64,000 nucleotides of DNA from Stutzerimonas decontaminans. Lineage in GTDB: Bacteria > Pseudomonadota > Gammaproteobacteria > Pseudomonadales > Pseudomonadaceae. Made by a program: the position numbers and the translations under genes. The stretch is taken from NCBI RefSeq assembly GCF_000661915.1, contig NZ_CP007509.1, positions 806,001 through 870,000 of the forward strand, in the 5' to 3' direction. The notes under the pieces are model-generated. The model made no database searches, was not told the origin of the DNA, and worked only from the letters and a program-made list of their open reading frames with translations. Shown here in pieces: positions 50,525-58,535 of this stretch; position 1 is the first letter of the stretch; the number at the start of each line of letters is the position of its first letter.

Positions 50525-51514
50525 ATGACTCAACTACGCGATGCCCACAACCGCCAGATCGACTACCTGCGCATGTCGGTGACCGACCGCTGCGACTTCC
50601 GCTGCGTCTACTGCATGGCCGAGGACATGACCTTCCTGCCGCGCCAGCAGGTGCTCGGTCTGGAGGAGTTGGAGCGCATCGCGCGGATCTTCGTCGGCCT
50701 CGGGGTGAAGAAGATTCGCCTCACCGGCGGCGAGCCGCTGGTGCGCCAGGGCATCGTCGGGTTGTGCGAGCGCATTGCTGCACTGCCCGGCCTGCGTGAG
50801 CTGGTGATGACCACCAATGGCTCGCAGCTGGTCAAGCTTGCAGCACCGCTGGCGCGCGCCGGGGTCAAGCGGCTGAACATCAGCCTGGATAGCCTAGATG
50901 CCGCCAAATTCCACGCCATCACCCGCACCGGTCAGCTGCAGCAGGTCCTCGATGGCATCGACGCGGCACGGGACGCCGGCTTCGAGCGGATCAAGCTCAA
51001 TGCCGTGGTGATGAAGGGCCGCAACGCCGAGGAGGTCGCCGACCTGGTGGACTTCGCCATCGCCGGTGGGCTCGACCTGAGCTTTATCGAGGAAATGCCG
51101 CTGGGTGACGTCGGCCGTTCGCGTGGTGAGAGTTTCTGCTCCAGCGACGAAGTACGTGCGCTGATCGCCGAGCGCCATGCGCTGATCGATTCGGCCGAGC
51201 AGAGCGGCGGCCCGGCGCGCTACGTGCGCCTGGCGGACCATCCGCAGACGCGCATCGGCTTTATCTCGCCGCATTCGCACAACTTCTGCGCCACCTGCAA
51301 CCGTGTGCGGCTGACGGTAGAGGGGCGCCTGCTGCTGTGCCTGGGCCACGAGAATTCCATCGATCTGCGCGCACTGCTGCGCCGCCATCCGACCAGCGAC
51401 CAGCCGGTGATCGACGCGATCCACGCCGCGCTGCAACGCAAACCGCTGCGCCATGAATTCTCCAGCAGCGGCGAGGTTCAGGTGTTGCGCTTCATGAATG
51501 CCAGTGGTGGTTGA
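50525..51514 (+). CDS. moaA: GTP 3',8-cyclase MoaA
   Basis: A 329-residue radical-SAM enzyme making the first intermediate of molybdenum cofactor synthesis. The SAM cluster is Cys23, Cys27 and Cys30 (CDFRCVYC); [12 protein letters not shown] follows, and the C-terminal substrate cluster is [22 protein letters not shown] 50525 was chosen; the frame is open to 50480 through the REP-like hairpin. Unlike many MoaA proteins it does not end in the canonical GG dipeptide after a long tail, but does end NASGG. Confidence 0.95.
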   Translation: MTQLRDAHNRQIDYLRMSVTDRCDFRCVYCMAEDMTFLPRQQVLGLEELERIARIFVGLGVKKIRLTGGEPLVRQGIVGLCERIAALPGLRELVMTTNGSQLVKLAAPLARAGVKRLNISLDSLDAAKFHAITRTGQLQQVLDGIDAARDAGFERIKLNAVVMKGRNAEEVADLVDFAIAGGLDLSFIEEMPLGDVGRSRGESFCSSDEVRALIAERHALIDSAEQSGGPARYVRLADHPQTRIGFISPHSHNFCATCNRVRLTVEGRLLLCLGHENSIDLRALLRRHPTSDQPVIDAIHAALQRKPLRHEFSSSGEVQVLRFMNASGG

Positions 51515-51758
51515 GGCGGGCGCCGGCATGGGCTACGAGTCAACCGTCTAATTCGCTACCATCGACCGGCATCCCCGGTTTGACCCACGTGCCCAGCTGC
51601 CGCAGCCGGGCCTTGTCGCAGAGCCAGGTCGCACAATCGCCTGCAGCGTTGTCAGACCTCATGGCACCCGTGCCGCGCGGACATACCTCCAATGGGGAAT
51701 GGGTTCGCATACGGCGCCGGTGCAGCCTGCGCACACATCTTCAAGGGAGTTTCGAGCC

Positions 51759-52304
51759 ATGGCTCACCTGTCCAACACCGAATTCCAGCCCCTGAGCATT
51801 GCGGTGCTCACGGTGAGCGACACCCGCAACATCGATTCCGATACCTCCGGCCAGGCGCTGATCGACGGCCTGCAGAGCGCCGGCCATACCCTGGCCGAAC
51901 GGGCTATCGTCAAGGACGATATCTGGCAGATCCGCGCCCGCGTCTGCAGCTGGATTGCCAGCGAGAACGTGCAGGTCGTGCTGATCACCGGGGGTACCGG
52001 TTTCACCGCCCGCGACAACACTCCGCAGGCGGTACAGCCGCTGCTGGACAAGGACGTCGACGGCTTCGGCGAGCTGTTCCGCTACGTTTCGCTGGGCGAG
52101 ATCGGCACCTCCACCGTGCAGTCCCGCGCGCTGGCCGGCATGAGCAACGGCACCCTGGTCTGCTGCCTGCCGGGCTCGACCAACGCCTGCCGCACCGCCT
52201 GGAACAAGATCCTCGTCGAGCAGCTGGACAGCCGCACCAAGCCCTGCAATTTCGTCCCCCACCTCAAGGCCAGCGCAGTCGAATACTGCGGGCCACGCTC
52301 ATGA
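51759..52304 (+). CDS. moaB: Molybdenum cofactor biosynthesis protein MoaB
   Basis: A 181-residue MogA/MoaB-type molybdopterin adenylyltransferase. SIAVLTVSDTRNIDSDTSGQ and LITGGTGFTARDNTPQAV are the molybdopterin-binding loops, LPGSTNACRTAW the third. It starts at ATG 51759 with AAGGGAG and overlaps moeA by four bases (ATGA). The 244 bases before it have no gene; a weak NarL-like sequence there is discussed under rejected items. Confidence 0.95.
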   Translation: MAHLSNTEFQPLSIAVLTVSDTRNIDSDTSGQALIDGLQSAGHTLAERAIVKDDIWQIRARVCSWIASENVQVVLITGGTGFTARDNTPQAVQPLLDKDVDGFGELFRYVSLGEIGTSTVQSRALAGMSNGTLVCCLPGSTNACRTAWNKILVEQLDSRTKPCNFVPHLKASAVEYCGPRS

Positions 52305-53533
52305 GCGCCTGCGGCTGTGATACCGGCGGGCTGAAGCCGGTTGACGAGGCCATCGCCGAGCTGCTGGCACGGGTGCCGGCGCCGCCTGCGGTGGAAGAGG
52401 TCGCGCTGCGCGATGCTCTCGGTCGCGTGCTCGCCGAACCGCTGGATGCGAGCTTTCCGGTGCCGCCCTGGGACAACAGCGCGATGGACGGCTACGCCCT
52501 GCGCGCGGCCGATCTGCCGGCCGAGGGCGGTGCGCTGCCACTTGCCGGGCGCATCGCCGCCGGCGATGCCGCCAGTCAGCAGCTGCCGGCCGGGCATGCG
52601 GTGCGCATTTTCACTGGCGCGCCTTTGCCGCCGGGCGCGGACGCCGTGGTGGCGCAGGAAAACTGCCGTATCGAAGGCGATCGCATCTGGCTGCCGGCGG
52701 TGAACGCCGGTGACAACGTGCGCTGCCTGGGTGAGGAAACCGCGGCTGGCGAGCGTCTGATCGACGCCGGCAAGCGTCTGCGCCCGCAGGAGCTCGGCCT
52801 GCTGGCGACCTTCGGCGTGGCGCGGGTGAAGTTGTACCGGCGTCTGCGCGTGGCGCTGCTGTCCAGCGGCAACGAACTGCGCGAGCCGGGCGAGCCGCTG
52901 GGCGCCGGGCAGATCTACAACTCCAACCGCTACAGCCTGCTCGGCGTGTTGCAGAGCCTCGGCTGCGAGGTGCACGACTACCCGATCCTGATCGACGATC
53001 TGGGCGCCAGCCGCGACGCGCTGGCCGATGCGGCGAGCCGCTTCGACCTGATCATCACCTCGGGCGGTGTTTCGGTGGGTGAGGAGGATCACCTTAAGCA
53101 GGCGATTCGCGAATTGGGCGAGCTGCACCTGTGGCGCCTGGCGATCCAGCCGGGCAAGCCGCTGGCCTTCGGCGAAGTCAACGGCACGCCGTGGATCGGC
53201 CTGCCCGGCAACCCGGCGGCGGCGCTGGTCACCTCGCTGGTGGTGGCGCGGCCGTTCCTGCTGCGCGCCCAGGGCTGCACGCAGGTCGAGGTCACGCCGC
53301 TGCGCCTGCCGGCCGGCTTCGCCTGGCGCAAGGCCAACGTGCGCCAGCAGTTCCTGCGCGCGCGGCTCGAAGCGGTCGATGGCCGGCTCGAGGTGCGTCT
53401 GTTCCCACGCCAGGGTTCGGCCATGCTGACCTCCGCGACTTGGGCCGACGGCCTGGCCATCGTCGAATGCCAGCGCACCCTGGCCGAAGGCGAGCTGGTG
53501 CAGTACCTGCCGTTCAGCGAACTGCTCGGCTGA
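52301..53533 (+). CDS. moeA: Molybdopterin molybdotransferase MoeA
   Basis: A 410-residue enzyme inserting molybdate into adenylated molybdopterin. FPVPPWDNSAMDGYALRA, RIFTGAPLPPGADAVV, LLSSGNELREPGEPLGAGQIYNSN, IITSGGVSVGEEDHLKQ and IGLPGNPAAALV are the expected blocks. It begins MSACGCDTGG, a small Cys motif. ATG 52301 overlaps the moaB stop. Its product feeds NarG upstream. Confidence 0.96.
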   Translation: MSACGCDTGGLKPVDEAIAELLARVPAPPAVEEVALRDALGRVLAEPLDASFPVPPWDNSAMDGYALRAADLPAEGGALPLAGRIAAGDAASQQLPAGHAVRIFTGAPLPPGADAVVAQENCRIEGDRIWLPAVNAGDNVRCLGEETAAGERLIDAGKRLRPQELGLLATFGVARVKLYRRLRVALLSSGNELREPGEPLGAGQIYNSNRYSLLGVLQSLGCEVHDYPILIDDLGASRDALADAASRFDLIITSGGVSVGEEDHLKQAIRELGELHLWRLAIQPGKPLAFGEVNGTPWIGLPGNPAAALVTSLVVARPFLLRAQGCTQVEVTPLRLPAGFAWRKANVRQQFLRARLEAVDGRLEVRLFPRQGSAMLTSATWADGLAIVECQRTLAEGELVQYLPFSELLG

Positions 53534-53541
53534 GACACGAC

Positions 53542-53575
53542 AACGCCCGGCCGATGCGAGTCGGCCGGGCGTTTT
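53542..53575 (+). terminator. Rho-independent terminator after moeA
   Basis: AACGCCCGGCCGA-TGCGAG-TCGGCCGGGCGTT is a 13-bp stem with a T-rich tail; the reverse strand (AACG start) could also stop the converging cytochrome gene. Confidence 0.88.
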
Positions 53576-53587
53576 CGCGTCTGCGCT

Positions 53588-54139
53588 TCAGGCCTGACGA
53601 TGGCGCGGCAGCATGCGCTGCAGGGTGCCGTCGCGGCGCACGTATTGGTGGAACAGTGCGGCCACCGCATGCAGGCCAATCAGCCAGTAGCCGGCCACCG
53701 CCACGGCCTCGTGCAGCTCCTTGACCTGGCCGGCGAGCTTCTGGTTGGCGCCGATCAGCGCCGGCAGCTCGAGGCCGAAGAAGGGAATCGGCTTGTCCGC
53801 CGCGCTCAGGGTCAGCCAACCGAGCAGCGGCAGGCCGATCATCAGCCCGTACAGCGCCAGGTGCATCAACTTGGCCAGGGCATGTTCCCAACCCGCGCCG
53901 GCAAGCGCCCGCGGTGCCGGGTGTAGCCAGCGCGCGATCAGGCGCAGCCAGACCAGCGCGAACACCGTCATGCCGAGCATGAAGTGCCAGTGCTTGAGCA
54001 GCTCGCGCGGCTCGCTGCCCTTGGGGAAATTGCCCTTGAGTTCGATGGTGGCGTAAACCGCCGCGATCAACAGCAGCATCAGCCAGTGCAAGGCGATGGA
54101 CAGTCGCCCGTATCCCGCCGCACCCGTTCTATCGTTCAT
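53588..54139 (-). CDS. Cytochrome b561 family protein
   Basis: A 183-residue membrane protein with four helices. Heme-ligand histidines are visible in SIALHWLMLLLIAA (first helix), LLKHWHFMLGMTVFALVWLRL (second), KLMHLALYGLMIGLPLLGWL and GYWLIGLHAVAALFHQYV. This is the YodB/CybB-type di-heme cytochrome that can oxidise quinol or superoxide at the membrane. It converges on moeA across a shared terminator. Confidence 0.93.
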   Translation of the reverse strand: MNDRTGAAGYGRLSIALHWLMLLLIAAVYATIELKGNFPKGSEPRELLKHWHFMLGMTVFALVWLRLIARWLHPAPRALAGAGWEHALAKLMHLALYGLMIGLPLLGWLTLSAADKPIPFFGLELPALIGANQKLAGQVKELHEAVAVAGYWLIGLHAVAALFHQYVRRDGTLQRMLPRHRQA

Positions 54140-54226
54140 TTCACCTACTCCGCGTGTGGTTAACGTGGCGATTCTAGGCGGCGAAACTTAAGCGAAGCTT
54201 AGCGAGCGCGGGACGGGTTGCCGCAG

Positions 54227-55663
54227 CTAGAACGCAGGCGGTGACATGTTTCGCGGAAGCCGCACCACGACCCGCAGACCGCCGAGTGGCGAATCCAATA
54301 GCTCGACGCTGGCACCATGCAGCTCGGCGATGCGGGCGACGATGGATAGCCCGAGTCCGGCGCCCTGACCGCTGCCGAGGCGGAAGAAGCGTTCGAACAG
54401 TTGTGGACGCAGCTCGGCGCTGATGCCCGGCCCGCTGTCATCAATCGCCAGGATCATCTGCTCGGCATCGCCATGCAGCTGCACGTCGATCCGCCCACCC
54501 TGAGGTGTGTACTCCAGTGCATTGCTCAGCAGATTCTGCAGCAGCGTGGTCAGGCTCGCGGCATCGCCGATGAGGCGACAATCGGCCTGGTCGTCCGCCT
54601 CCAGGGTCAGCTCCTGGTCGTGGGCGATGGCCAGCGGAGTGAGCTCGGCGAGTGTTTCGCGTGCCAGCATGCGCAGGTCCAGCGGCGCCAGACGCAACTG
54701 CTGGGCGCTAGGCTCGAGGCGCGCCAGAGTGAGCAGCTGCGTGACCACGCGGGTCGTACGGTCCACGCCGACTACCAGCTGCTCGAGCGCCACCTCGCGC
54801 TCGCCGTCGTTGGCGGCCTGTTGTGCGTTCTGCGCATGGATGCGCAGCACTGCCAGTGGTGTGCGCAGCTCATGGGCAGCGTCGGCAATGAAGCGCTTTT
54901 CGCGCTCGACCAGTTGGTTGACCTGCTGCAGCAGACGGTTGAGGGAGGCGGCCACCGGCTCCAGCTCCTGCGGTAGTGGTGCCAGCAGCAGCGGCGCGAG
55001 ATTGTCGGGATCGCGGCTCTTGAGCAACTGCGCCATGCGCGCCAGCGGACGCAGCCCCCAGCCGACCGCAAACCAGATCAGCAGCGCCAGCAGTGGCAGA
55101 CCAATGAGATCCGGCAAGAGGCTGCGCCGGGCGATCTTGCCCACCAGCTCGCCGCGCACGTCGCCGCGCTCGCTGAGCAGAATCCACAGGTCGTCCTCGC
55201 GGTCCTGCAACAGAAACAGGCGCCAGAGGTGGTCGTCGAGGACCACGTCGTGATAGCCGCCGGACAGACGAGCGAAAGGCGTCGGTGCCTCGCCGGTGCC
55301 CGCCAGCAATTGCTGCAGCGCGCCATTCGGCGCGCCGGCCGATTGCAGCACGGTACTGCCGTCAGCCGCGTACACCTGGAAGCCCAGCTTGGTCTCGTAA
55401 TCATGGCCGGGCACGCCCTGATCGCGGCGCGCATTCACCGCCGCGTCCAGCGCTTGCTGCAGTGCGCGTCGCGCTTGCGGATTCATCTCGCGGCCGACCA
55501 AGCCTTGCACCAGCCGCGCACTCTGCGCCAGCTGTGCGTCGAACAGCTCCTCGATCTCATGACGCGCATCGCGATAGCTGCGCCAGGAGATCAGGCTAAG
55601 CGAGACCAGCAGCGTGCCCAGCAGCAGCGCCAGGGTGCGATGGCGGATCGAGCGCCTCAGCAT
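54227..55663 (-). CDS. Sensor histidine kinase (QseC/PmrB-like)
   Basis: A 478-residue two-component kinase: helix about 9-27, a periplasmic domain to about 185, second helix about 190-205, a HAMP-like segment, the H-box ADAAHELRTPLAVLRIH, the N-box NLLSNALEYTPQGG, and DDSGPGI with GQGAGLGLSI. The H-box and length fit the QseC/PmrB branch. ATG 55663 overlaps the response regulator gene by seven bases. The stimulus is unknown; it ends the operon that begins with the thermostable-hemolysin gene. Confidence 0.93.
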   Translation of the reverse strand: MLRRSIRHRTLALLLGTLLVSLSLISWRSYRDARHEIEELFDAQLAQSARLVQGLVGREMNPQARRALQQALDAAVNARRDQGVPGHDYETKLGFQVYAADGSTVLQSAGAPNGALQQLLAGTGEAPTPFARLSGGYHDVVLDDHLWRLFLLQDREDDLWILLSERGDVRGELVGKIARRSLLPDLIGLPLLALLIWFAVGWGLRPLARMAQLLKSRDPDNLAPLLLAPLPQELEPVAASLNRLLQQVNQLVEREKRFIADAAHELRTPLAVLRIHAQNAQQAANDGEREVALEQLVVGVDRTTRVVTQLLTLARLEPSAQQLRLAPLDLRMLARETLAELTPLAIAHDQELTLEADDQADCRLIGDAASLTTLLQNLLSNALEYTPQGGRIDVQLHGDAEQMILAIDDSGPGISAELRPQLFERFFRLGSGQGAGLGLSIVARIAELHGASVELLDSPLGGLRVVVRLPRNMSPPAF

Positions 55664-56316
55664 TTTTCCACCAGGTAGCCCACGCCGCGCACGGTGCGAA
55701 TCAGTTCGGGAAAGAACTTCTTGCGCAGATGGTGGATGTGCACCTCCAGAGCGTTGCTCTCGACTTCGTCGCCCCAACCGTAGAGCACCTGTTGCAGGCG
55801 ATCGCGGGTCAGCACGCGGCCGGGCTGGGCAATCAGCTCATGCAGCAGGACGAACTCCTTGCGCGGCAGGTTGATCGGCGTGCCCTGGTAGCTGACCTGC
55901 TGGTTGACCGGGTCGAGCAGGATGCCGCGGTATTCCAGGCTCGGCTCCGGGCGATTGAAGCTGCGCCTGAGCAGGGCGCGCAGGCGGGCCTTGAGTTCTG
56001 CGACATCGAATGGCTTGACCAGATAATCGTCAGCGCCGGCATCGAGCCCGGCGATGCGATCAGTGGTGGCATCGCGCGCGGTGAGCACCAGCACCGGCAC
56101 GGCGTTGCCGGCGGCACGCAAACGCTTGAGCAGTTCCAGACCGTCCATACGCGGCAAGCCAAGGTCGAGAATCGCCAGCTCGAAGCTCTCGTGGCTGAGC
56201 GCGTGCAACGCGCTGGCGCCGTCCTGCAGCCAGTCGACGGTGTAGCCCTCGGGCTTGAGCGCGGTGCGGATGCCTTCGCCAAGGGCGTGATCGTCTTCCA
56301 CCAGCAGAATGCGCAT
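55657..56316 (-). CDS. OmpR-family response regulator (QseB/PmrA-like)
   Basis: A 219-residue regulator. Receiver domain with acidic pair 8-9, phosphoacceptor Asp51 in LAILDLGLPRMDGLELLKRL and Lys101 in DDYLVKPF; winged-helix domain from about 128 with LPRKEFVLLHELIAQPGRVLTRDRL and VEVHIHHLRKKF-like end (LEVHIHHLRKK). ATG 56316. It should control nearby genes together with the kinase; its targets are unknown. Confidence 0.93.
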   Translation of the reverse strand: MRILLVEDDHALGEGIRTALKPEGYTVDWLQDGASALHALSHESFELAILDLGLPRMDGLELLKRLRAAGNAVPVLVLTARDATTDRIAGLDAGADDYLVKPFDVAELKARLRALLRRSFNRPEPSLEYRGILLDPVNQQVSYQGTPINLPRKEFVLLHELIAQPGRVLTRDRLQQVLYGWGDEVESNALEVHIHHLRKKFFPELIRTVRGVGYLVEKC

Positions 56317-56378
56317 ATCGTTCCTGTCGTCCTGAAGGGTTCGCGGCATTGCTGTGCATTCAACGCCGCCGCACCCGG

Positions 56379-57029
56379 TTATTCCAGCTTTTCCTTGACC
56401 TGCGCGAGCAGCGCGCGGGCTTCCTCGCGGCGCCCGGCATCGGCCACTTCGCGACCGGGGCGGGCAGGCGCGGCGAGTGCTTTGCGCAGCGCGGCCTGGG
56501 CCTCGCCATAGCGCTTCTGGCGCAGCAGGAAATCGCCATGGAAGTAGTTGGGATCGATGCCGTCCGGGTTCAGCGCCAGCGCCTGTTGGAACAGCGCCTC
56601 GGCTTTGTCGTCGTCGCCGAAGCCGATCGGCCAGCCGGGCACCTGATAGTAGAGGCTGGCCAGACTGGTATAGGCCGAGCCGTCCAGTGCCTTGGGGTCG
56701 AGCTCGATGGCCTTTTCCAGTTCGGTCTTGGCCTGCTTGACCAGACCGAGTGCGCCGAGTCCGCCCTTGGCGCCGGCCCAGGTGCTGAGCACGATGCCGT
56801 GCCAGATATGCAGCTCGGCGGCCTGCGGTTCGGCGACTACAGCCTTTTCCGCTTCGCCTGCGAGTCGGGCAAAGCTGGACTCGCGCTGTGCGGCGGGCAG
56901 CTGGTAGTTGATCTCCGCCCAGCGGGTCTGGATCTGCCGCAGCGATGATTCGCCGGCCGGGCTGAGGGCGAAGGTGGGTTGGCTGGCCAGGGCCAGCATC
57001 AGTGAGCAAAGGCCGAGCAGACGCTTCAT
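56379..57029 (-). CDS. Periplasmic TPR protein
   Basis: A 216-residue protein with a signal peptide (1-21, TFALS). The rest is helical, with tetratricopeptide-like repeats: AELHIWHGIVLSTWAGAKGG, DGSAYTSLASLYYQVPGWPIGFGDDDKAEALFQQALALNPDG and FLLRQKRYGEAQAALRKALAA. A scaffold or adaptor role is likely but unspecified. It overlaps the SDR gene by four bases, so it belongs to the same operon. Confidence 0.85.
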   Translation of the reverse strand: MKRLLGLCSLMLALASQPTFALSPAGESSLRQIQTRWAEINYQLPAAQRESSFARLAGEAEKAVVAEPQAAELHIWHGIVLSTWAGAKGGLGALGLVKQAKTELEKAIELDPKALDGSAYTSLASLYYQVPGWPIGFGDDDKAEALFQQALALNPDGIDPNYFHGDFLLRQKRYGEAQAALRKALAAPARPGREVADAGRREEARALLAQVKEKLE

Positions 57030-57862
57030 GGGTGTTCTCCAGTTGAGTTGGGCTGGGGCGTGGGGGGCAGCGGCTGCTCGGCGCGGGCGAAGCGCTTGAT
57101 CACCGGCAACTGCTTGCGCAGGGCCTGGTCGACCAGGCGCGGCAGCAGGCTGTTGAGGCGCACGAAGAGTTTTTCCGGCCAGCCGAGGTAAAGCTCTTCT
57201 CGTTCGGCGGTGATGGCGCGGACGATCTGTCGGGCGACGGCCTGCGGGTCGTCCATGCCGACCTTCAGCGCATCGTTCATCGCCACCACGTCGGCACTGT
57301 TCATCGCCGTGCGGGTGGCGCGGGGCGCGATGTAGAGCACCTTGATGTGACTGTCGGCCAGCTCGCGGCGCAGCGCCTCGGAGAAACCACGCAGGGCGAA
57401 CTTGCTCGCGCAGTAGGCGGTGAAGCCGGGGTAGCCGATGGAGCCGAAGGTCGAACCGAGGTTGACCAGCAGCGCCTGTGGCTGCTGGCGCAGCAGCGGC
57501 AGCAGCAGGTGGGTCAGCTGCAGCGTGGCGGTGACGTTGACGCCGATCAGCCGGGCGATGGCCTCTTCGTCCTGCTGTTCGAGCAAGCTGAACTGGTTGA
57601 TCCCGGCGGCGTTGATCACGCAGTTGAGGCCGTCAAAGCGGCGTGCGGCCTCCAGCACCAGCTGCCGCCCGCTGCGTTGGCTGAGGTCGGCGCAGACCAG
57701 CTTGACCTGCCCTGGATAGCGGCGGGCCAGCGCTTCCAGCGCGAGACTGTCGCGCCCAACCAGCAGCAGTTGTGCGCCGCCGGCGCAGAGCCGCTCGACC
57801 AGCACCTGGCCAATGCCGCCGCTGGCACCGGTCAGCAGGATGCGCGCGTCACGCAACTGCAT
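57026..57862 (-). CDS. Short-chain dehydrogenase/reductase
   Basis: A 278-residue NAD(P)-dependent oxidoreductase. The cofactor motif is LLTGASGGIGQVLVERL (residues 9-25), NAAG lies near 84, and the catalytic Ser, Tyr and Lys are in LVNLGSTFGSIGYPGFTAYCASKFALRG (YxxxK: Tyr, Cys, Ala, Ser, Lys). The C-terminus has an extra basic segment (RLNSLLPRLVDQALRKQLPVIKRF) seen in SDRs acting on lipid-like substrates. It overlaps genes on both sides (TPR by 4 bases, HDO-like by 14). Confidence 0.92.
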   Translation of the reverse strand: MQLRDARILLTGASGGIGQVLVERLCAGGAQLLLVGRDSLALEALARRYPGQVKLVCADLSQRSGRQLVLEAARRFDGLNCVINAAGINQFSLLEQQDEEAIARLIGVNVTATLQLTHLLLPLLRQQPQALLVNLGSTFGSIGYPGFTAYCASKFALRGFSEALRRELADSHIKVLYIAPRATRTAMNSADVVAMNDALKVGMDDPQAVARQIVRAITAEREELYLGWPEKLFVRLNSLLPRLVDQALRKQLPVIKRFARAEQPLPPTPQPNSTGEHP

Positions 57863-58520
57863 GGTCGTGGTCCGGCGCGGTCAGGCTGCGGAAGATGTCG
57901 CCGTAGAGGCGGTAGACTACCCGCGCGGTGTGCACCACGGCGGTTTTGTCGTCTTCGTTGTCGAGGCGGTTCATCAGCTTCTTGAAGAACTCGATGTGCT
58001 CCAGGTCCAGGCTGCCATGGGAGGTCAGGTAGCTGAACGCCTTGGCCGGCAGCTGGAGCTTGTCCTGCAGCACGCCGGCGGCCTGGGTCGCCAGGGCGAT
58101 GCTGGTGCCTTCGAGCACATTGACCATGCCGAAGAAGCTCGCCGGGTTGTGCCGCGCGATGCGGTCGTAGACGTAGGCGACCATCAGCTCGGTGGGCAGC
58201 GCCGGTTGGCCGTGGCGCACCGCTTCGGCATCGCCGCCGCAGGCGCGGATATCGTTGAGGATCCATTCCTGATGGCCAATCTCTTCCTCGATGTATTCGG
58301 CGATCGCCTCGCGCAGCCACTCCAGGCGCTCCGGCAGGCGTGCGCCGCAAGCCATCAACAGCGGCACGGTGTGCTTGACGTGATGGTAGGCCTGGGTGAG
58401 GAAGGCGATGTACTGCGCACGGGTCGCGGTGCCGGCGAGCGCGGCGTGGATGATCGGCGCGCCAAGCAGGTATTCGCGCTCGGCATTGGTCTGGTGTTGC
58501 AACTGGTCGAAGAAATCCAT
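57849..58520 (-). CDS. Heme-oxygenase-like putative di-iron oxidase (TenA/UndA-like)
   Basis: A 223-residue all-helical protein of the TenA/PqqC/heme-oxygenase-like superfamily. It is often labelled a TenA family transcriptional regulator, but there is no DNA-binding domain. Candidate metal ligands are Glu80 and His83 (EEEIGHQE), Glu137 (NVLEGTS), and His168, Asp172 and His175 (HGSLDLEH). The ExxH ... E ... HxxxDxxH pattern is that of heme-oxygenase-like di-iron oxidases such as UndA and CADD, rather than thiaminase TenA. An oxidation or oxidative cleavage of an acyl-type substrate is inferred. Confidence 0.8.
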   Translation of the reverse strand: MDFFDQLQHQTNAEREYLLGAPIIHAALAGTATRAQYIAFLTQAYHHVKHTVPLLMACGARLPERLEWLREAIAEYIEEEIGHQEWILNDIRACGGDAEAVRHGQPALPTELMVAYVYDRIARHNPASFFGMVNVLEGTSIALATQAAGVLQDKLQLPAKAFSYLTSHGSLDLEHIEFFKKLMNRLDNEDDKTAVVHTARVVYRLYGDIFRSLTAPDHDHAVA

Positions 58521-58535
58521 GGTGAGCCTCGAAAG

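Noticed and set aside
51684..51699. NarL-like sequence TACCTCCAATGGGGA before moaB
   Set aside because: The left heptamer misses the last base of TACYYMT and the halves are best spaced by one base instead of two; too weak to annotate.
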